Of a DNA stretch of 9,172 bases, positions 5,091 through 9,172 are shown piece after piece (positions within the stretch are counted from its first letter, which is position 1; each line of letters begins with the position of its first letter). The notes below the pieces were generated by a model that did not search any database, was not told the origin of the DNA, and saw only the letters and a program-made list of their open reading frames with translations. The translations under genes and the position numbers were made by a program. This DNA is from an uncultured Spongiibacteraceae bacterium (lineage in GTDB: Bacteria > Pseudomonadota > Gammaproteobacteria > Pseudomonadales > Dasaniaceae), in assembly GCA_937969395.1 (NCBI GenBank), contig CALBVI010000294.1:1-9172 (forward strand), written 5' to 3'.

Positions 5091-5738
5091 ATGTTTTATA
5101 TCTATACAGACAGCGGTAGAACTTTTTCCGGACCATTAGAGAAGCTCCGCCGCGTTGAAAAATCAACCCCTGTTAACCCCGCACGAAAAACCTCTAATAC
5201 TGACGAAGATGAAGACATCTTTATCATTGATAAACAATCTCAGAAAAATTATATCGCCTCTAAAAAGGCTACTGAAAAGTACGTTAAACAACTGGAGAAC
5301 GAAGGCAAGCGCGAACCTGTATTCCACGCCTATCAAGTTATGACGAATAATGTCGAATCGGGGTTGTCAAATTGGACACTGTCAAAAACGGAGCAACACT
5401 TTCGCAACATACCCTACCAAGTACTACCGGTCGTAGATGCTAGGCGCCAATTAATCGGGACCTTATCTAGAAAACAATTTTATGAGTTTTTACTCGACAA
5501 CAAGAAAAACCCTGACATCCTTAAAAAAACGATCAATGAATGTTTTATCACAAAAGGAAATGAGATTTACTGCGCAGACCCAGTCACAGATATACGGCGC
5601 ATTGCAACATTACTCGTTGAAAAAAAATTAGACGCGCTATGTATTATTGAAGAAAACGGCGCATTAGTTGGCATAGTGTCACGAACTGATATTTTAAAGT
5701 GTACGATAACAGACCCACCGCTATCACTATGGTGCTAG
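5091..5738 (+). CDS. Tandem CBS-domain protein
   Basis: A 215-residue, probably cytoplasmic, protein. A small N-terminal segment (MFYIYTDSGRTFSGPLEKL) and an acidic linker (about 36-47) precede two CBS domains, about residues 79-136 (YQVMTNNV, then LPVVDARRQLIGTLSRKQF) and 149-205 (ending NGALVGIVSRTDIL). CBS pairs bind adenine nucleotides and act as energy or stress sensors. CBS2 has the usual G-h-x-S-x-x-D ribose-binding motif (G194 to D200), while CBS1 has Gln (Q129) in place of the Asp, so only one site may bind nucleotide normally. The C-terminus PPLSLWC fits the 'PL.LW' ending I recall for related proteins. I chose the ATG at 5091, with TAGG 9 nt upstream, because the protein then starts MFYIY like its relatives. 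An ATG at 5040 would add 17 residues and has no ribosome site. No effector domain is fused, so it may act with its neighbours. Confidence 0.8.
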   Translation: MFYIYTDSGRTFSGPLEKLRRVEKSTPVNPARKTSNTDEDEDIFIIDKQSQKNYIASKKATEKYVKQLENEGKREPVFHAYQVMTNNVESGLSNWTLSKTEQHFRNIPYQVLPVVDARRQLIGTLSRKQFYEFLLDNKKNPDILKKTINECFITKGNEIYCADPVTDIRRIATLLVEKKLDALCIIEENGALVGIVSRTDILKCTITDPPLSLWC

Positions 5739-5806
5739 CAATATAATAACTGCATATCAAAAATTCTGCACAACAACGTTACTATATGACTAACACCTAT
5801 TTAGAT

Positions 5807-8800
5807 TTAACTTTTTTCTGCTGCTACATCGACTGCATCAGAGGACTTTTTATTACGTTGAATCAAATAATAAAAGATCGGTGTCAATAAAAGTCCAAAA
5901 ATTGTAACACCTATCATTCCTGAGAATACCGTCACCCCCATCGCTTTTCGCATTTCGGAGCCCGCACCTGTCGATGTCACCATAGGAAGAACACCCATAA
6001 TAAAAGCGAATGACGTCATCAAAATAGGACGCAAACGAAGACGCCCCGCTTCAAGAATCGCCTCGGTGACAGTACGACCTTGATCCTGAAGTTCTCGAGC
6101 AAATTCAACAATCAAAATCGCATTCTTTGTCGCCAAGCCCACCAATACAATCAAACCTATCTGGGTAAATACATTGTTGTCACCACCATAAATTGCCACG
6201 CCTATCATTGCCGACAAAATTGTCATGGGGATAATCAATACGATAGACAACGGTAATTTAAAGCTCTCATATTGAGCCGCCAGCACAAGGAAGACCAATA
6301 GCACAACCAAAGGAAACACAAAAACTCCGGCATTCCCTGCCAGCTCCTGCTGATAGGCAAGCTCTGTCCACTCGTAATCCATCCCTAGCGGTAATGTCTC
6401 TTCAAGAATTTTAATCATGGCAGCTTGAGCTTCTCCCGAACTATATCCAGGTGCTGCCCCCGTATTGATTTCTGCGGAAGTAAAGCCGTTGTAATGCATA
6501 ACCCTATCAGGGCCAGCCGAATCAGTAACACTCAAAAAAGAACCTAAGGGCACCATATTACCGCTACTATTTCTCACTTTAAGTTGAGTAATATGATCTG
6601 CTGACTGCCTAAAGGCTTCTTCAGCTTGCACATTAACCTGATAAGTACGACCAAAGCGATTAAAGTCATTCACATAAACGGAACCAAGATAAGCTTGCAT
6701 CGTTTGAAAAATATCCGTGATTTGGACGCCCTGCGCTTTGGCTTGGTCTCGATTCAAATCAACATCTATTTGCGGCACATTAACGTTGTAACTACTAAAA
6801 CCACCCGCAAGCTCAGGTGCTGACCAGACTTTAAATAACACCGCTTGCGTCGCAGTATAAAGTTCCTCATAACCTAAGTTACCACGATCCTCTATCTGTA
6901 ATTTAAAACCCCCAATACTTCCTAAGCCTCGTACCGGCGGCGGCGGAACAACAGCGACAAAGGCATCTTGAATAGAGCCATACTTAGCACCTAATGCATC
7001 AGCAATCGATTGCGCCGATAACTCATTTGATTCTCGCTCATCAAAGGGATCCAAAGTAACAAATACCACTCCGCTATTACTACTATTAGCAAAGCCACTA
7101 ATACTTAGACCAGGGAAGGCAACGGATGAATCAACACCCGGATGTTCCAATGCAATTTTCGACATCTCACGAATCACTGCTTCAGTACGATCCAGTGAGG
7201 AAGCGTCAGGTAGTTGTGCGAAAGCAATCAAGTATTGCTTGTCCTGACCGGGGATATAACCCGTTGGCGTGCTGCTAAATTGCTGATATGTCATCGCTAT
7301 GAGCCCGACATATAACAGCATAACAACACCGCTGAAACGGATTAGCTTTTTAATCAAGCCGTTATACCCTAGGGAGCCACGATCAAACAATTTATTAAAC
7401 GGTGCAAAAACCCAGCGACCAAAAAGCGTATCAATTAACAAACTTAATTTATCTTTAGGTGCCCCTTTTTCTTTTAACAATAACGCCGATAGTGCGGGAC
7501 TTAACGTCAATGAGTTAAGCGCAGAGATAAAAGTTGAAACAGTAATAGTTAACGCAAACTGCTTATAAAACTGCCCGGTCAAACCAGGCATAAATGCGGT
7601 AGGGATAAACACCGCAGCTAGAACTAATGTGGTCGCAACAATCGGCCCAGTGACTTCCTTCATCGCTTTTCGAGTTGCATCCACTGGATTCAACCCCTCT
7701 CGAATATTACGCTCAACATTTTCTACAACAACAATGGCATCATCGACAACTATACCGATCGCCAATACCAGTCCAAATAATGACAATGCATTCAGTGAAA
7801 AGCCCATTAACGTCATAAACGCAAAGGTGCCAACTAAAGAAACCGGCACAGCTACTAACGGAATAATTGATGCGCGCCACGTCTGCAAAAAGAGCACAAC
7901 AACTAAAACCACCAGCAACACAGCTTCTAACAAGGTAGTAACTACCGCCTCAATTGAACCACGGACGAAAACCGTAGGATCGTAAACAATGGAATAATCG
8001 ACACCATCAGGAAAGCTGGCTTTAAGATTAACCATGGCTTCACGGACATCCGTTGAAATTTGAATAGCATTTGAACCGGATTCCTGAAAAATAGGAATTG
8101 CCACCGCCGATTTATTATTCAATAAAGATCGCAGGGAATATGAGTTAGAACCTAATTCAACTCGAGCAACGTCTCTTAAGCGACTGACCTGCCCATTCTC
8201 ACCTACCTTGATAATAATATTGGCAAACTCTTCTTCCGTTGTCAGACGGCCTTTGACATTAATCGACAACTGAAAATCATTACTACCCGATGGCTGTGAA
8301 CCAATACTACCTGGAACTGCCTGTTGATTTTGTTCTTGAATCGAACTAACAATATCGGTGGGGTTTAAATTAAGCGCCGCTACTTTGTCAGGGTCTAACC
8401 ATATACGCATACTGTATTCGCCAGCACCGAACAGCCGAACTTCACCAACACCATCAACTCTAGACAGCTCATCAACCACATTAAGGTTTGCGTAGTTCGA
8501 TAAATACAGCATGTCATACTGGTTATTAGGTGACGTTAAATGCACCACCATGGTCAAATCAGGCGAAGACTTTTTTGCGACAACACCTAATCTTTGCACT
8601 TCTTGCGGCAAGCGAGGCAGCGCGGTAGAAACACGATTCTGAATTCTTACCTGTGCAGCATCGGGATCAGTCCCCAATTCAAAAGTAACTGTTAGGCTCA
8701 TTTGCCCATCCGCAGTTGCCTGCGAATACATATAAAGCATTCCCTCAACACCATTAATCTCTTGCTCTAACGGTGAGGAGACAGTTTCAGCGATAACTTT

Positions 8801-8968
8801 AGGGTTAGCACCGGGATAAGAAGCAGTAACAACGACAGTAGGAGGAACAACTTCGGGATATTCGGTAATGGGTAATTCCCATACCGCAATAGCACCGGCG
8901 ATAAAAATCATCAGCGATAATACGCCGGCAAAAATAGGACGACTGATAAAAAAGTTTGAGAAATTCAT
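5807..8968 (-). CDS. RND multidrug efflux permease, OqxB/MexF type
   Basis: A complete 1053-residue inner-membrane proton/drug antiporter of the HAE1 group (AcrB fold), the usual length. It starts MNFSNFFISRPIFAGVLS, with the first transmembrane helix at about 11-30, and has helices 2-6 at about 341-495. The two large periplasmic porter regions lie at about 31-340 and 565-875, and helices 8-12 at about 880-1036. The proton relay is intact: D409 and D410 in helix 4 (LAIGIVVDDAIVVVENVERN), K948 in helix 10 (GLATKNAILIVEFARE), and R980 and T985 in helix 11 (RLRPILMTS). The overall sequence is closest, from memory, to OqxB and MexF. Substrates are probably amphiphilic drugs or metabolites such as quinolones or chloramphenicol, by analogy only. 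The ATG at 8968 is preceded by GAGAG at 6 nt and follows the adaptor stop by 2 bp. No outer-membrane factor gene follows; the next gene is convergent, with a 68-bp gap showing no clear terminator. Confidence 0.95.
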   Translation of the reverse strand: MNFSNFFISRPIFAGVLSLMIFIAGAIAVWELPITEYPEVVPPTVVVTASYPGANPKVIAETVSSPLEQEINGVEGMLYMYSQATADGQMSLTVTFELGTDPDAAQVRIQNRVSTALPRLPQEVQRLGVVAKKSSPDLTMVVHLTSPNNQYDMLYLSNYANLNVVDELSRVDGVGEVRLFGAGEYSMRIWLDPDKVAALNLNPTDIVSSIQEQNQQAVPGSIGSQPSGSNDFQLSINVKGRLTTEEEFANIIIKVGENGQVSRLRDVARVELGSNSYSLRSLLNNKSAVAIPIFQESGSNAIQISTDVREAMVNLKASFPDGVDYSIVYDPTVFVRGSIEAVVTTLLEAVLLVVLVVVLFLQTWRASIIPLVAVPVSLVGTFAFMTLMGFSLNALSLFGLVLAIGIVVDDAIVVVENVERNIREGLNPVDATRKAMKEVTGPIVATTLVLAAVFIPTAFMPGLTGQFYKQFALTITVSTFISALNSLTLSPALSALLLKEKGAPKDKLSLLIDTLFGRWVFAPFNKLFDRGSLGYNGLIKKLIRFSGVVMLLYVGLIAMTYQQFSSTPTGYIPGQDKQYLIAFAQLPDASSLDRTEAVIREMSKIALEHPGVDSSVAFPGLSISGFANSSNSGVVFVTLDPFDERESNELSAQSIADALGAKYGSIQDAFVAVVPPPPVRGLGSIGGFKLQIEDRGNLGYEELYTATQAVLFKVWSAPELAGGFSSYNVNVPQIDVDLNRDQAKAQGVQITDIFQTMQAYLGSVYVNDFNRFGRTYQVNVQAEEAFRQSADHITQLKVRNSSGNMVPLGSFLSVTDSAGPDRVMHYNGFTSAEINTGAAPGYSSGEAQAAMIKILEETLPLGMDYEWTELAYQQELAGNAGVFVFPLVVLLVFLVLAAQYESFKLPLSIVLIIPMTILSAMIGVAIYGGDNNVFTQIGLIVLVGLATKNAILIVEFARELQDQGRTVTEAILEAGRLRLRPILMTSFAFIMGVLPMVTSTGAGSEMRKAMGVTVFSGMIGVTIFGLLLTPIFYYLIQRNKKSSDAVDVAAEKS

Positions 8969-8970
8969 AG

Positions 8971-9172
8971 TTAGCTCTCAATCTCACTACCAGCTGCGCT
9001 TTTCGATTCATCAGCAATAATTTGACCACGCGATAGATTATCTACTCGCGTCTGCAAATTTTTAAGCTCCTGCATAGTCTCATCGGATGCCATCTCTTCA
9101 TGCTTAGGTGTAACCGGCGTACCGGGCACAACACGCTGAATACCCTGAGTAACAATAACCTCCCCAGCTTCC
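8971..9172 (-). CDS. RND periplasmic adaptor, C-terminal end only
   Basis: The last 66 codons (from 9171) of a membrane-fusion protein, ending in TAA at 8973-8971. EAGEVIVTQGIQRVVPGTPV is the hallmark C-terminus of AcrA/MexE/OqxA adaptors, the 'G..VIv.GlqrvrpG..V' membrane-proximal segment. The adaptor bridges the permease to the outer-membrane channel. After that segment the protein carries a tail of about 40 residues with a helical, heptad-like part (ETMQELKNLQTRVDNL) and a polar end, longer than many relatives. The 2-bp gap to the permease ATG shows they form one operon transcribed leftward; the promoter and any regulator lie outside the window. Confidence 0.92.
   Translation of the reverse strand, partial: EAGEVIVTQGIQRVVPGTPVTPKHEEMASDETMQELKNLQTRVDNLSRGQIIADESKSAAGSEIES

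Noticed and set aside
5155..5343. 62-codon + strand ORF inside the CBS gene
   Set aside because: Out-of-frame shadow of the CBS gene's low-complexity linker; no ribosome site.
6626..7985. Several + strand ORFs opposite the RND permease (6626-6823, 7299-7568, 7629-7985)
   Set aside because: Antisense to a conserved coding frame; compositions are threonine- and asparagine-rich as expected from reversed codons.
8805..9029. 74-codon - strand ORF overlapping the adaptor-permease junction
   Set aside because: It is out of frame with the adaptor end and the permease start, both of which are firmly recognised.

Overview
The window looks like a piece of chromosome from a Gram-negative, probably marine, gammaproteobacterium of modest GC content. 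This rests on an outer-membrane lipid A deacylase, an RND efflux pump, a NhaR-type regulator beside a DUF3833 lipoprotein, and a divergent HPF/RaiA-like protein beside a CBS-domain protein. I cannot name the genus. There are no tRNA or rRNA genes, CRISPR arrays or insertion sequences that I can see.

Region 1 (1-2188, + strand): a TetR-family repressor of the NemR type is followed by its own terminator and then by an LpxR-type lipid A 3'-O-deacylase gene. The two promoters carry the same operator, with the core GACCGGTC placed identically just upstream of the -10 box, exactly 750 bp apart. The repressor therefore probably controls itself and the deacylase. It also keeps a Cys/Lys pair (C104/K173) that appears to align with the redox-sensing pair of NemR. 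The simplest reading is a small switch that remodels lipid A in response to electrophiles or oxidants. The tetR transcript is probably leaderless, while the deacylase transcript has a leader of about 190 nt with an inverted repeat. The extreme left end may hold the first 19 codons of a divergent gene.

Region 2 (2188-3877): a possible 32-codon ORF overlaps the deacylase stop and is followed by a perfect 11-bp hairpin. Convergent to it on the - strand are a NhaR-like LysR regulator and, 37 bp downstream, a DUF3833 lipoprotein, probably one operon. No Na+/H+ antiporter gene is visible.

Region 3 (4054-5738, + strand): a stress-like cluster divergent from the NhaR-like gene. It holds a small secreted protein of unknown function, an HPF/RaiA-like ribosome-associated protein and a two-CBS-domain protein. 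The two spaces between them each contain a short coding-looking ORF cut by a stop codon. One is amber-interrupted and coupled to the secreted gene by an ATGA overlap. The other resembles the N-terminus of a hemerythrin-domain protein but has ATT where a start codon should be. This suggests a cluster that is losing genes.

Region 4 (5807-9172, - strand): a complete RND permease of the OqxB/MexF type, with the C-terminal end of its periplasmic adaptor 2 bp upstream. No outer-membrane channel gene lies downstream in the window, so the pump probably uses a TolC-like protein encoded elsewhere.
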